From positions 1 to 64,000 of the forward strand of contig NZ_LMFO01000008.1 in NCBI RefSeq assembly GCF_001426865.1: a stretch of 64,000 bases of DNA, in the 5' to 3' direction. A program made the position numbers and the translations under genes. Below the pieces are notes generated by a model. The model was not told where the DNA came from, ran no database searches, and was given only the letters and a program-made list of their open reading frames with translations. Numbering within the stretch: the stretch's first letter is position 1; every line of letters starts with the position of its first letter. The DNA comes from Paenibacillus sp. Root52. GTDB taxonomy: Bacteria; Bacillota; Bacilli; Paenibacillales; Paenibacillaceae. Positions 27,314 to 36,445 of the stretch are shown here, piece after piece.

Positions 27314-29371
27314 TCATCCAATGTAAAAAGGATTATGCCCCGCGCCTTTGCCCGATGGCATTGCCCCAGGCACCCCATCCGCTTCTAACAGCGGACGGAC
27401 AACTAACTTCGCGGGCCATTCCCGCCTTTGGAATATCAGGCGGAATAGCTCAGCCCGGTCAGCCTCCGGAAGCTGCACACGGTGCAACGCTTCCTTCCAC
27501 ATCTGCTCCGTAATGTCCCATAACTTCGCTTCAGGCAGATCATAGACTGCAACGAGTGCCTCAATAATGGCAGCCAGATTGACCTGTGTCCCTAAAGATT
27601 GCACGTAAAATATGAGTTTCTCAATCGTCTCATTATACAGACTATTAGAGTATCCCGGTCTAATCCAATACGCCGGATCAGCAATCCCATGCTTGTCCAG
27701 GTAAGGCTGATGCAATCGCACAGAATCGTGGTCGCGGAACAACAGTCCCTTCACCTGCTGATTGCGTAAGACCACACAGCAGTTCTGTCCATGAATCTCA
27801 GGGACAACACCTACCTTGAAGAGCCGCATGACCACATCATAAAATAACCCAGCCAGCTTGGTGTAAAATACGATCACATCTTCTTTCGATAACTCTTCAC
27901 CTAATAGTTCGGACAGCAGGTGTCGACCATCCAGTGGTACCCCGAGGGCAGCCATCGGGATGACTTTCACCCCTTCTTGCAGAAGCTCTGGCGGATAGAT
28001 CCGTATCTGAGCCGCAAGATGGCGAGGATGATCATCGAATAAGCCCATCGTTTCGGGCATGTAGCCCCACCAATTCTGTTCTTCGCATAAGAACACTTTC
28101 CCGGCAAGGGAATCATCACAAGCGACCGCCTGCCGTAACATCCGTTCTCCAGCCAAACCATTCAATAGCTTAACTACTGGAAGATAACGTGCCGCGCCAA
28201 GAGACAACACGCTGACAGGAAGCTTCAACATATAAGTTGACGCTGTCACAGAAGACATCGAGCGAAGAGAAGATGTCGCCTGAACCTCACCCGCTTCTAC
28301 ATCAAGCACAAGGATCGTACGATCCTTGAACTCCGCTGCATAACGCGGGAGAATGATATTCTCCAATTGCCACGGATGAACCGGCATAGGCATATAAGTT
28401 TTCAGATCAATTCCATTACGCTGGAATGCTTCCTCCACAATTTTTCGCTGATGCTCGTCCAATATATCCAGTGTAGAAAGACCGTTGTTATCTTCACAAC
28501 TTTGTTGCACGACATCCTTACGCACTGCAACCCAGCGCAGAGGTATCTTCTCTCCGAATTCTGCTGCATAACGACGCACATCCTTTTCCGTGAAACCAAT
28601 CTTTGCTTTGGATGTTGGATGAAAAGGCCGATCTCGTAATGCGGCAATTCGTTCTCCCTTAATGAACCACTCGTAGGCATTGGATGGCTTCACGTTATGC
28701 AACTGATCCACTTGTTCTAGCCCCAAGGCCAACTGCTCGGTCGCCGCCTCAATGCTATCCACAAATTCGGCTACGCCCGGATGCGCATAAGCTTCGTAAG
28801 AAAGCGCGAGCCGCAGCACAGCATGTCCAACGGCTACCGGTGTAGAGAGCATAATCCATTCACCTTCAGTATTTTGGGTATATACCGGGGAGCCCTGCAC
28901 CCACTGTTTGCCCTGCCTAATACTGGACTGAACCATAAACACGATTCCTTCCAGATGAACTAGAAACTTAGGAGCTTGACCAGCTTTTATACTTCTAGCA
29001 TCCTCCCTCTGTAATGCAGCATGAGACGACCTATTTCCCTCTTCTCGAAGTGACTGTTCATCGCTAAACGTCTGTTCTTCTTCCAACGTCTGCTGTCCTT
29101 CCAATGCACCTTCTTCTGCAAACGTACGCTGGTTTCCTAATCCCAATGTGCGTTCTTGTCTACCCACCGTTTGATCCTTCTGCCAACCTGCCCGCTGCCC
29201 GTACTGATACGGTTCCATCATTCGGCGGATTTTCTCCGGGGCAGCAGACAATTCAATCAAGGCATTTCCGGGAAGCGGCAGTAGTCCCTCTGCCAGAAAT
29301 GCATTGATCAGATCCTCCATGATTTGGTGCTCAGCGGCTTGCAGACTGGAAAGCTTCATCACTGTTGACAT
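27314..29371 (-). CDS. NIS siderophore synthetase (IucA/IucC family), SbnC-position
   Basis: 685 residues. ATP-dependent amide synthetase that joins citrate or a citrate-derived carboxylate to an amine. Motifs: KIGFTEKDVRRYAAEFGEKIPLRWVAVRKD and PVHPWQLENIILPRYA (the HPWQ motif), then LFRDHDSVRLHQPYL and the FhuF-like C-terminal helices. From about residue 75 to 125 there is a Glu/Gln-rich insertion with degenerate repeats (EEGALEGQQTLEEEQTF) not usual for the family, which is normally near 580-600 residues. The ATG at 29371 has GGAGGG eight bases upstream and overlaps the decarboxylase gene by 41 bases. It is the last gene of the operon; SbnC in staphyloferrin B adds 2-oxoglutarate, which I infer here. 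Confidence 0.9.
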   Translation of the reverse strand: MSTVMKLSSLQAAEHQIMEDLINAFLAEGLLPLPGNALIELSAAPEKIRRMMEPYQYGQRAGWQKDQTVGRQERTLGLGNQRTFAEEGALEGQQTLEEEQTFSDEQSLREEGNRSSHAALQREDARSIKAGQAPKFLVHLEGIVFMVQSSIRQGKQWVQGSPVYTQNTEGEWIMLSTPVAVGHAVLRLALSYEAYAHPGVAEFVDSIEAATEQLALGLEQVDQLHNVKPSNAYEWFIKGERIAALRDRPFHPTSKAKIGFTEKDVRRYAAEFGEKIPLRWVAVRKDVVQQSCEDNNGLSTLDILDEHQRKIVEEAFQRNGIDLKTYMPMPVHPWQLENIILPRYAAEFKDRTILVLDVEAGEVQATSSLRSMSSVTASTYMLKLPVSVLSLGAARYLPVVKLLNGLAGERMLRQAVACDDSLAGKVFLCEEQNWWGYMPETMGLFDDHPRHLAAQIRIYPPELLQEGVKVIPMAALGVPLDGRHLLSELLGEELSKEDVIVFYTKLAGLFYDVVMRLFKVGVVPEIHGQNCCVVLRNQQVKGLLFRDHDSVRLHQPYLDKHGIADPAYWIRPGYSNSLYNETIEKLIFYVQSLGTQVNLAAIIEALVAVYDLPEAKLWDITEQMWKEALHRVQLPEADRAELFRLIFQRREWPAKLVVRPLLEADGVPGAMPSGKGAGHNPFYIG

Positions 29372-30578
29372 GGTTGTTTCCCTCCGTCAAATAATGGAAT
29401 GCCGGGTGCGGATGCCCCAGAAAATCATGGTGCGAGATCGTCCAGCAGTATGCTCCAGATTTCTCAAAAACAACGATATCCCCGACGCGGAGCAGCTTAA
29501 CCTCTGCATTCGAATGCATCCGATCTTTCGGTGTGCACAGCTCGCCTACAATATGCACCTCACTATGCTTCACTTCTGGTCTTGCGTATGAATGCGCCCA
29601 GCGCTCTGTAGCCATAACTTGAAAAGGATGATTATGTCCCCATGAGGCAGGCAGCCGATTATGATGCGTCCCTCCTCTGATCACGGCAAACTGTTCGCCA
29701 TGGGAAACTTTGATGTCCGTAACCTCTGTTGCATAATAACCATGATCTGCTACGAGAATTCGCCCTGGCTCGAAATACAACTGGACGCCGTCAAGTCGTT
29801 TTCTCGCCTCACTCTGTTTCAACAGAGACGTGAATAACGGCCAGTCAAACCCGGGGTTACCGTCATACGTCACACCGAATCCACCACCTGCATTAACGAC
29901 CTCAACCTGTATACCGTAAGCGTCCTGCCATGCCTTGACTTTGTTTAAATACAGATCAATCATCTCAGCATGTAATCGCGCATCGGTATTGTTGGATAAC
30001 GAGTGAAAGTGAAAACCGCGCAGGTGTACTGCTCCCGCACCTTCCTCACGTATAATCTGTATCGCTTGCTCAATCCACTCCTCATCTAATCCAAACGGGC
30101 TTGGCCCACCGCCCATCACAATCTTGGTTCGTGGCAGTGTGCTACTTCTCAGATTGATTCGCAGCAGAATACTCGCGATCTTTTTTTTTCGCTTCGCGAT
30201 GGCTATCAGTCTTCGCAGCTCTAGTAAACTTTCCACATGCAACAAGGTGACCTGATGTTCCAGCGCTTGTTCCAACTCGGCTTCTTTTTTGCCTGGCCCG
30301 CCAAAGAGAATGGGAACCTGGGTACTAATACGTCTTACCTTGAGCAATTCGCCAATCGATGCAACCTCAAATCCCTTAACCCATGGCAGAAGCGCTTCAA
30401 TGATTCGTGGATCAGGGTTCGCTTTGATCGCGTAGAACAAAGAGGTATGTTGCGGCATTTGCTGTAACATCTGGCGTACCTGTTCTTGGATTCCTGCGAG
30501 GTCGTAGAGATAAGCACATACAGGCTCTTTACTGCCCTCTTGGATCTGGCGGATCACCGTTTCTACCTTGGATATCAT
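29331..30578 (-). CDS. SbnH-like PLP-dependent decarboxylase
   Basis: 415 residues, alanine-racemase fold type III (LysA/SbnH/PvsE family). The PLP lysine lies in LFYAIKANPDPRI near residue 49; EVVNAGGGFGVTYD is the phosphate-binding glycine loop, and VGELCTPKDRM holds the second active-site Cys. In staphyloferrin B, SbnH decarboxylates the amino acid part of a citrate-diaminopropionate intermediate. Here the matching substrate would be a citryl-diaminobutyrate conjugate, giving a 1,3-diaminopropane unit (inference). It overlaps its upstream neighbour by four bases and its downstream one by 41. An A9 run in the coding strand (around 30181-30189) codes for consecutive Lys and is a possible slippage site. 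Confidence 0.9.
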   Translation of the reverse strand: MISKVETVIRQIQEGSKEPVCAYLYDLAGIQEQVRQMLQQMPQHTSLFYAIKANPDPRIIEALLPWVKGFEVASIGELLKVRRISTQVPILFGGPGKKEAELEQALEHQVTLLHVESLLELRRLIAIAKRKKKIASILLRINLRSSTLPRTKIVMGGGPSPFGLDEEWIEQAIQIIREEGAGAVHLRGFHFHSLSNNTDARLHAEMIDLYLNKVKAWQDAYGIQVEVVNAGGGFGVTYDGNPGFDWPLFTSLLKQSEARKRLDGVQLYFEPGRILVADHGYYATEVTDIKVSHGEQFAVIRGGTHHNRLPASWGHNHPFQVMATERWAHSYARPEVKHSEVHIVGELCTPKDRMHSNAEVKLLRVGDIVVFEKSGAYCWTISHHDFLGHPHPAFHYLTEGNNHVNSDEAFQSASR

Positions 30579-31351
30579 ACCTGGCCACCTACACTCCCAT
30601 AGTCATTCCGTTTCCGCACATATGCACGAAAAGCTGTATTCCGGTCATCCCCTAACACAAAAATATGTACCCCTCGCTCTGTCCACAGCGTCATATCCTT
30701 GATACCTCTCGTCACGGTTGCATACGGGACATTGTACTGCTGCGCTTGATCATGTAAGGTCGTCAGTGCAGAGCGAACATCTGCATGATCCGTCTGCCAA
30801 GGTACACCGAGAGATTGCGATAGATCTGCGGCTCCCTCTAGCACAAAACTGACCTGTGGGTGAGACAAAATGTTATCGCTCTGCTGGATGCCCTGCACAC
30901 TCTCAATCATCGGAATCACCATGATCTGCTCATTCGCCTGTCCAATGTACTCAGTAAGTGGATATTTACCGAACACACCAGCACGTCCACTATTCAGACT
31001 GCGCATTCCCAGTGGATGATAGTAGGTGTGACGAACCGCTTCTTCCACCTGCTCCCGTCCTTCCACGTGAGGGATCACAATGCCTTGTGCCCCGCAGTCC
31101 AGCACTTTCAAAATCTCTGCCCGCTCTACCTTCGAGATACGTACGAGCGGTGTCATGCCACATAGATCAGCAGCCCGAATCATCTCTTCCAACGATTCCA
31201 TATTCGTGGTTGCGTGCTCTAGATCAATGATGACAAAATCATATTCTGCATGTCCGATCATCTCAATGATTACCGGATGTGGAATCGATACAAACAAGCC
31301 AAATACAGGGCGCCTTCGCGATATTTTTTCCTTCAACGTATTTGTTCTCAT
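30575..31351 (-). CDS. SbnG-like citrate synthase (HpcH/HpaI aldolase family)
   Basis: 258 residues, a single TIM-barrel domain of the HpcH/HpaI family: YDFVIIDLEHATTNMESLEEMIRAADLCGMTPLVRISKVE, GIVIPHVEGREQVEEAV, MVIPMIESVQGIQ and FVLEGAADLSQSLG. Family aldolases act on oxo-acid condensation; SbnG, the same size and in the same place in the sbn operon, makes citrate from oxaloacetate and acetyl-CoA for siderophore building, outside the TCA cycle. The gene shares four bases with each neighbour, so it is translationally coupled. The SbnG role is inferred from context and size. Confidence 0.87.
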   Translation of the reverse strand: MRTNTLKEKISRRRPVFGLFVSIPHPVIIEMIGHAEYDFVIIDLEHATTNMESLEEMIRAADLCGMTPLVRISKVERAEILKVLDCGAQGIVIPHVEGREQVEEAVRHTYYHPLGMRSLNSGRAGVFGKYPLTEYIGQANEQIMVIPMIESVQGIQQSDNILSHPQVSFVLEGAADLSQSLGVPWQTDHADVRSALTTLHDQAQQYNVPYATVTRGIKDMTLWTERGVHIFVLGDDRNTAFRAYVRKRNDYGSVGGQV

Positions 31352-33339
31352 GCCAATGTATCTTTCGCCAGCTTCAATGGATTGCTGACTTTGCGGAAAT
31401 ACAGTTCCCCATCACCGTAGAGGCGCCGCTTTGTCATCTCTTCGATTAACGCATCCTCGCCAAATAGGTCAAACCACGCAAAGCGTTCGCTATATTCCGG
31501 ATACTGTTGCTGATAGTCCACAATGATACTCGCACTCAGTTGCCAGAATGTTTCCTCGGATAATCCAAAGTGCTCCAGCGCCAGAGCAATATCGGTCATA
31601 CAGATGAAGAAAAATGCATCATAGGTATAATCCCGAACCTCGGATACATCCTCGGCATAGATAAAGGAATACCGATTGAACTTACGGTGAGTCTCCGGTA
31701 CAGGATGCAGCTCTGGTGCACGCTCTGGGTGGAGCAATTTATCTGGTACATAACGAACCCCATCATGCAGATCCTTGACGATAATTCGTTTCGGCAGGTC
31801 ATTCTCCAGCACCAAAATAATATTCTGGGCATGTGACTCAAGAGCAATGCCATGGGCATATAACAAATGAATGATCGGCAGTGTAATCGTGCGAACAAGC
31901 GCTTCGCTCCACTTTGCAATACCATGACGTTCGATTGCAGCCTGAATGAAAGGAACACCGTTTGGTTGCACCAGCATCAATGCATTTAGTGGCCAAGCCG
32001 TCTCCCCCGGTTGCAGATGGGTGGATACATTCTCGCGCCAGATTGCACCGAATGTTCCGTACGCACGGCGATATTGGATCACAGATAGTTGCTCATATCT
32101 GAAGGACAATCCCATGACCTCTTTCAGTATGGCAAACTGCTCCTGCTGCAACAGCTCATCCTCCTGAATAAGTTGTTCCAACCAATCGCTGATCAGCGGT
32201 GCATTCTGGGTGGTATGCTGAGCCAAAATACGTGTACTTGATGTATTCGTAATACTAAGTGCTAGTTTGATATAAGGAGCACTAGAATTAACCCGATTGG
32301 AGAGAGAACGGATCGACTGCTGGGCGCGATATGAAGATGAAGATGCCCCGAGGAAAATGATATCCTTTTCCAATAATTGAACAGCGAATACCGACTGTAA
32401 TTGGTGCTCCCATTGCCAAGGATGAACCGGGATGAATACATAAGGGTTACCATGAGCATCAACGTGGGTAACGCCAACTCCGTCACTGTTACTGTTACTG
32501 CCATTACCATCGCCACTGTCACCGCCACTACTGCTACTGCTACTGCTACTGCTACTGCTACTGATATTATCACTGTCGCCACTACTACTATTGGTATTGC
32601 CACTTATGCTGGTACTGTCAACGATACCACCCTCAGTAACATCCATATCGCCAAACTCTAGAGCAGATTCGCCCTGCAAAATTCGGTAGAACCGACGTCT
32701 ATCCGCTTCCGTCAAATGTTGTCCCACAAGATCATCTGATGTACAACCTTTGGAGAGAGCCGTCTGCACCAACGTCTGCTTCACCGCAAGCCAATAGAGC
32801 GGCACATCCATGTTGAATTCGGGGCCATAGGCCTGGTTGTCTTTTAGCGTGAATCCTAACCTCGACTTATAACTCGGATGGTAGAGATGACCGTCCGTCA
32901 TATGGCTTTCGAGTGCATCATAATGATGATCCGCGATCGGAATCGACTCTGCCAATACAGCTCGGCACTGACTATCTTTCGCCAATGTCTCCAGCAACTC
33001 TTGAATGAAGGAATCGACATGAGCTCCTGCAAGTTTGTTCAGCACCATTTCTTCCAGAAATCGATTCAGATCAGTCATAGGCACGCCTTCTCTTTGGATC
33101 GACCCTTTAACTATCTTCACTCTACCGAACGAGTACTTCTGCTGTGCTTCACAGATGTATTGAACAGGTTTACCTTGCCCATCGATTCCGGTAGTTCCCC
33201 ATTCTCTGCCTTGCTTCCTACAATCAATAATGTCCTCGAACCATAAAGCCTCCAGTGCCTGACGCATAATGCGTTCCTGCACATCCTTGTGTACTTCCGT
33301 TTTGTCCTTGATTTCAGTCTCGACTTGAACGGCTCCCAC
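31348..33339 (-). CDS. NIS siderophore synthetase (IucA/IucC family), SbnF-position, with poly-Ser insertion
   Basis: 663 residues, with the NIS motifs SRLGFTLKDNQAYGPEFNMDVPLYWLAVKQ, FIPVHPWQWEHQL and KDLHDGVRYVP. An insertion at about residues 235-290, just before the HPWQ motif, is nearly all Ser, Gly, Asn and Asp, with 12 Ser in a row encoded by five AGTAGC units (around 32530-32570). It makes the protein about 70 residues longer than usual (near 590). It starts directly after the SbnE-position gene and shares four bases with the aldolase gene. By analogy with SbnF it would add the second amine to the growing citrate chain (inference). Confidence 0.9.
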   Translation of the reverse strand: MGAVQVETEIKDKTEVHKDVQERIMRQALEALWFEDIIDCRKQGREWGTTGIDGQGKPVQYICEAQQKYSFGRVKIVKGSIQREGVPMTDLNRFLEEMVLNKLAGAHVDSFIQELLETLAKDSQCRAVLAESIPIADHHYDALESHMTDGHLYHPSYKSRLGFTLKDNQAYGPEFNMDVPLYWLAVKQTLVQTALSKGCTSDDLVGQHLTEADRRRFYRILQGESALEFGDMDVTEGGIVDSTSISGNTNSSSGDSDNISSSSSSSSSSSSGGDSGDGNGSNSNSDGVGVTHVDAHGNPYVFIPVHPWQWEHQLQSVFAVQLLEKDIIFLGASSSSYRAQQSIRSLSNRVNSSAPYIKLALSITNTSSTRILAQHTTQNAPLISDWLEQLIQEDELLQQEQFAILKEVMGLSFRYEQLSVIQYRRAYGTFGAIWRENVSTHLQPGETAWPLNALMLVQPNGVPFIQAAIERHGIAKWSEALVRTITLPIIHLLYAHGIALESHAQNIILVLENDLPKRIIVKDLHDGVRYVPDKLLHPERAPELHPVPETHRKFNRYSFIYAEDVSEVRDYTYDAFFFICMTDIALALEHFGLSEETFWQLSASIIVDYQQQYPEYSERFAWFDLFGEDALIEEMTKRRLYGDGELYFRKVSNPLKLAKDTLA

Positions 33340-35055
33340 TTACTTCACTCCTATTCGGTTCATTACATTCTGAACGGCCACATAATCCGGTGTTTGACTG
33401 ATTCCTCGAAGACAGCTCACCAGATTCTGCTTCGCCATAAATGCATCTGCCTTGAGCAAATGCTGAACATAGGCATTCCCTGTACGCTTTAATTCTTCTT
33501 CAAGCACTTCACGCACCATCTCCCAGAAATGCTCTTCCTGTACACCCACATCCCTAGCAAGTGCATGTATAAGTGAACCCAGATGATTGATCATAAAATA
33601 GTAAGATGTCCTTGCCCAAGCCTTCTCCCGTGGATAAAAGAGCAACTCAGAACGATCACGTTCAGCCGAATTCACATGCTCGATATCCACGCTAACCCCT
33701 TCGAGATCACGCACGATAAAGGCAACAGGCCAATCCTCTTGCAGGGTCACCAGTGTATTTTGTAAATGAGCTTCAAAATGAATGCCTCGCTCCCCACCTG
33801 CACGCACCAATGGCAACAGAGATAATTGTAAATAACGGGATAACCATTGCTCCGCCTCTGCCCGTCCACCGCCGAGCATACGCATCAACCGCGATGGCAT
33901 TCCCGGCAGAGGAGCTTCTACTAGGCTAGAAACAACGAACGTACACGAAGGGTCGAATTCAATCGGGCGATAAGCTACGGTAAACAAACTGGTCAACCCT
34001 TCATCTCTGAAGTGACACGTTGTTACTCCCGTTTCATATGCAATGTGTGTATGCTCGTCCTGCTCAAAACAATCATGTTGTACCAAATAACGTGAAGCAT
34101 CCAGCGTTCTCCGCATCTGCTCCGCACTATTCGTACGAATCATGTTCGTAATCTGCATATGCAACGACAGCTTGATATTACAGTTCATATCAGGCACATA
34201 TACGGTGCGTACTGAGGATGTTGGATAGGCAAGTGGACCGAAGCTGCCAAGCAGTACGATTTTTCGTTCCCGGATGTAAGATTGCACCTCGGATATACCC
34301 AAGATGTGCTTATATTGCCAAGGGTGAACGGGCAGTACGCCATATTGCTCAGATGAATTTTCCACGACTTGTGCCAACTGTTGTTGAACACTCTCATGCC
34401 ATTCAATCTGATGATGGTCGTCCACCCATTCTTCTCGATACACATCCTTCCTCACGGCAATGTAACAAAGCGGAAAGGCATTACGTAGCTCCGGGCTATA
34501 CCTGAGCACATCCTGTTCAGTGAACCCACGTGAGTTTTTGGGAAACGGGTGGAACGGATGTCCATATAATAGAGACTGTTCCGATGTACAGTAATCATGC
34601 ATTTCGAAGGCGCCAGCCTTTTCAATGAACAGCGTCAAGTTCGCGAGGCTATTGTCTACCTTTTCGGCAAAATCACGGACGAGATCGTCATGAACTCCTT
34701 CTTCCACTTCCTGTTCCTGCGAGATTACCCCTTCACTTCCCTCAGCACTCAGTTCACGGGTAATCCAGCGAACCAGATCCTGCACATACACCATCTGTCC
34801 AGTGAGATTTTGTATGGTATCGTACTCGTGCTCACCCATGGCGGAGTAATACGATAAACGTCCAGTAACGATGACATCACTCACCGGAAACGACACTCGG
34901 AACGTCTTGGTCATCGCATTGATCTGTATATCATCTTGCTTCTTGTATGCAAGCTCACGAATGTACGTGTTGAGAAGCAGCTTGCACGAGTGCATATTCG
35001 CCTGCTGCTTCGCCTCAGACTGGAGCTTGTTTTCCATCTCGAACAATGAGGCCAA
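33340..35055 (-). CDS. NIS siderophore synthetase (IucA/IucC family), SbnE-position
   Basis: About 571 residues, close to the family norm. Motifs: NSRGFTEQDVLRYSPELRNAFPLCYIAVRKD, GVLPVHPWQYKHIL and VRDLEGVSVD. In the sbn operon the gene in this position, sbnE, makes the first citrate-amine bond. The start is unclear: the TTG at 35055 would overlap the exporter gene by 41 bases; the ATG at 35037 (MENKLQSEAKQQ) is also possible, with neither having an ideal ribosome site. Its stop is directly followed by the next synthetase gene. Confidence 0.88.
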   Translation of the reverse strand: MASLFEMENKLQSEAKQQANMHSCKLLLNTYIRELAYKKQDDIQINAMTKTFRVSFPVSDVIVTGRLSYYSAMGEHEYDTIQNLTGQMVYVQDLVRWITRELSAEGSEGVISQEQEVEEGVHDDLVRDFAEKVDNSLANLTLFIEKAGAFEMHDYCTSEQSLLYGHPFHPFPKNSRGFTEQDVLRYSPELRNAFPLCYIAVRKDVYREEWVDDHHQIEWHESVQQQLAQVVENSSEQYGVLPVHPWQYKHILGISEVQSYIRERKIVLLGSFGPLAYPTSSVRTVYVPDMNCNIKLSLHMQITNMIRTNSAEQMRRTLDASRYLVQHDCFEQDEHTHIAYETGVTTCHFRDEGLTSLFTVAYRPIEFDPSCTFVVSSLVEAPLPGMPSRLMRMLGGGRAEAEQWLSRYLQLSLLPLVRAGGERGIHFEAHLQNTLVTLQEDWPVAFIVRDLEGVSVDIEHVNSAERDRSELLFYPREKAWARTSYYFMINHLGSLIHALARDVGVQEEHFWEMVREVLEEELKRTGNAYVQHLLKADAFMAKQNLVSCLRGISQTPDYVAVQNVMNRIGVK

Positions 35056-36445
35056 CCTTCTTTCGTGTTATAAGTAAAACAAGGGGCAGAGTTAGCAGGA
35101 TCGCACTTCCCAGCACGATACATATTTCTCGTAGCGCACCCCACTTGGCCATCTCTACCGATGCCCCTGTCTGAGCAAGCCATTGCCATCGCATATCGTA
35201 GAACAACGTCAATCCCATGATCGCAAACGATGAAGCTAAACGTTCAATCGTCGTGGACAATGCCGATCCCTCATGCATATCCTCTTCCGATAACGCCTGT
35301 AATCCTAGAGCCGAGATGCTCATGCCTGACAGTCCAACTCCAATTCCTCGGCAGGCCATAAGCAAGACCAGAATAATAAGCGGGGTATTCAGCGGCAGGA
35401 AGGCAAACGATACAATCGAGAACGCCACAAGCGCGGTGCCCCATGCGATAAATTGCAACGACCGACCACGATCCATCAGACTGCCGCCAATCCACATGAA
35501 CAGACTTGTGCAGATCGATAGCGGAATGAACAGCGCACCGGATAAAGCTGGTGACATGTGAAAGACATCTTGGAATAACAGCGGTAAAGCAAATATCACC
35601 CCAAACATCACGCAATCCTGAATGGTGGAGATGAGTACAGTTAACGGAAACACCTTATTCCGGCGTAAAAGCTGATAGCGAATTAATGGTTCCTTCCGTC
35701 GATTCTCCGTTTGAATAAAACGGATGAGCAGTGCAATCCCTACGGCCATAAGGCTCCAAGGTACTCCGCTACTCACAATAGGACTAGCATATAGTTGAAG
35801 TCCCAGACTAAGAGCGCCTATCCCTCCGATCAACAAGATCATGCTGGATAGATGCCACCGCTTGCGGCGGGCTGGCAGATACATCTGGATGTATCTGCCG
35901 CATAAGATTAAGGAGAATACAGCGAACGGAACGTTCAACCAGAATAGATATTCCAGTCTTCCATACTCAATGATGAATCCACCTAAGGTCGGCCCAGCCG
36001 TCGGAGCAAGCATTAGGAGCATTCCCCACGCTCCTGTGATCCTGCCTCGCACCTCGGTACCGTAATAGTCAAATAACAAGACAAGGGATAACGGAATCAT
36101 GAGACCTGCCGCCACGCCATGCATAAATCGTACGATCAACAACACCTCGAAATAGGCATGGAACAGTGCACCAATGATGGAGAATATGCCATATAAACAT
36201 ATGCCTAACATATAGGTCTGCTTTCTACCCAAACGATCCACGATCAGAGAGGCCATCGGCATCGTCAGCGTCATCGCAAGCATGTACAATACAATGATCC
36301 ATCCCCCTGCTGTCGTCGAAATATCATAGTGTTGGACAAAGTAGGGTAACAGTAGATTAAATGCACTATTTGTCAGTACCAGAGCAAAGGCTCCCGTAAG
36401 AATAGCCCACAGAACGGCATGACCCTTGAGTAGCGATAACTTCAT
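35015..36445 (-). CDS. MFS transporter, DHA2-like, probable siderophore exporter
   Basis: 476 residues with about 14 hydrophobic helices. Contains the MFS loop 2-3 pattern MASLIVDRLGRKQTYMLG and the later MLLMLAPTAGPTLGGFIIEYGRLEYLFWLNVPF typical of DHA2 drug-proton antiporters. It corresponds to sbnD by position, so it probably exports the finished siderophore. The ATG at 36445 overlaps the aminotransferase stop by four bases. Nothing shows the substrate directly. Confidence 0.88.
   Translation of the reverse strand: MKLSLLKGHAVLWAILTGAFALVLTNSAFNLLLPYFVQHYDISTTAGGWIIVLYMLAMTLTMPMASLIVDRLGRKQTYMLGICLYGIFSIIGALFHAYFEVLLIVRFMHGVAAGLMIPLSLVLLFDYYGTEVRGRITGAWGMLLMLAPTAGPTLGGFIIEYGRLEYLFWLNVPFAVFSLILCGRYIQMYLPARRKRWHLSSMILLIGGIGALSLGLQLYASPIVSSGVPWSLMAVGIALLIRFIQTENRRKEPLIRYQLLRRNKVFPLTVLISTIQDCVMFGVIFALPLLFQDVFHMSPALSGALFIPLSICTSLFMWIGGSLMDRGRSLQFIAWGTALVAFSIVSFAFLPLNTPLIILVLLMACRGIGVGLSGMSISALGLQALSEEDMHEGSALSTTIERLASSFAIMGLTLFYDMRWQWLAQTGASVEMAKWGALREICIVLGSAILLTLPLVLLITRKKVGLIVRDGKQAPV

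Noticed and set aside
32500..32600. CRISPR-like regular repeat
   Set aside because: The regularity is a short six-base repeat inside a coding gene, with no spacers.
32262..32661. Antisense and shifted frames rich in Ala, Val and Thr in the microsatellite region
   Set aside because: Produced by the repeated AGTAGC units read in other frames; they look like low-complexity shadows of the NIS gene.
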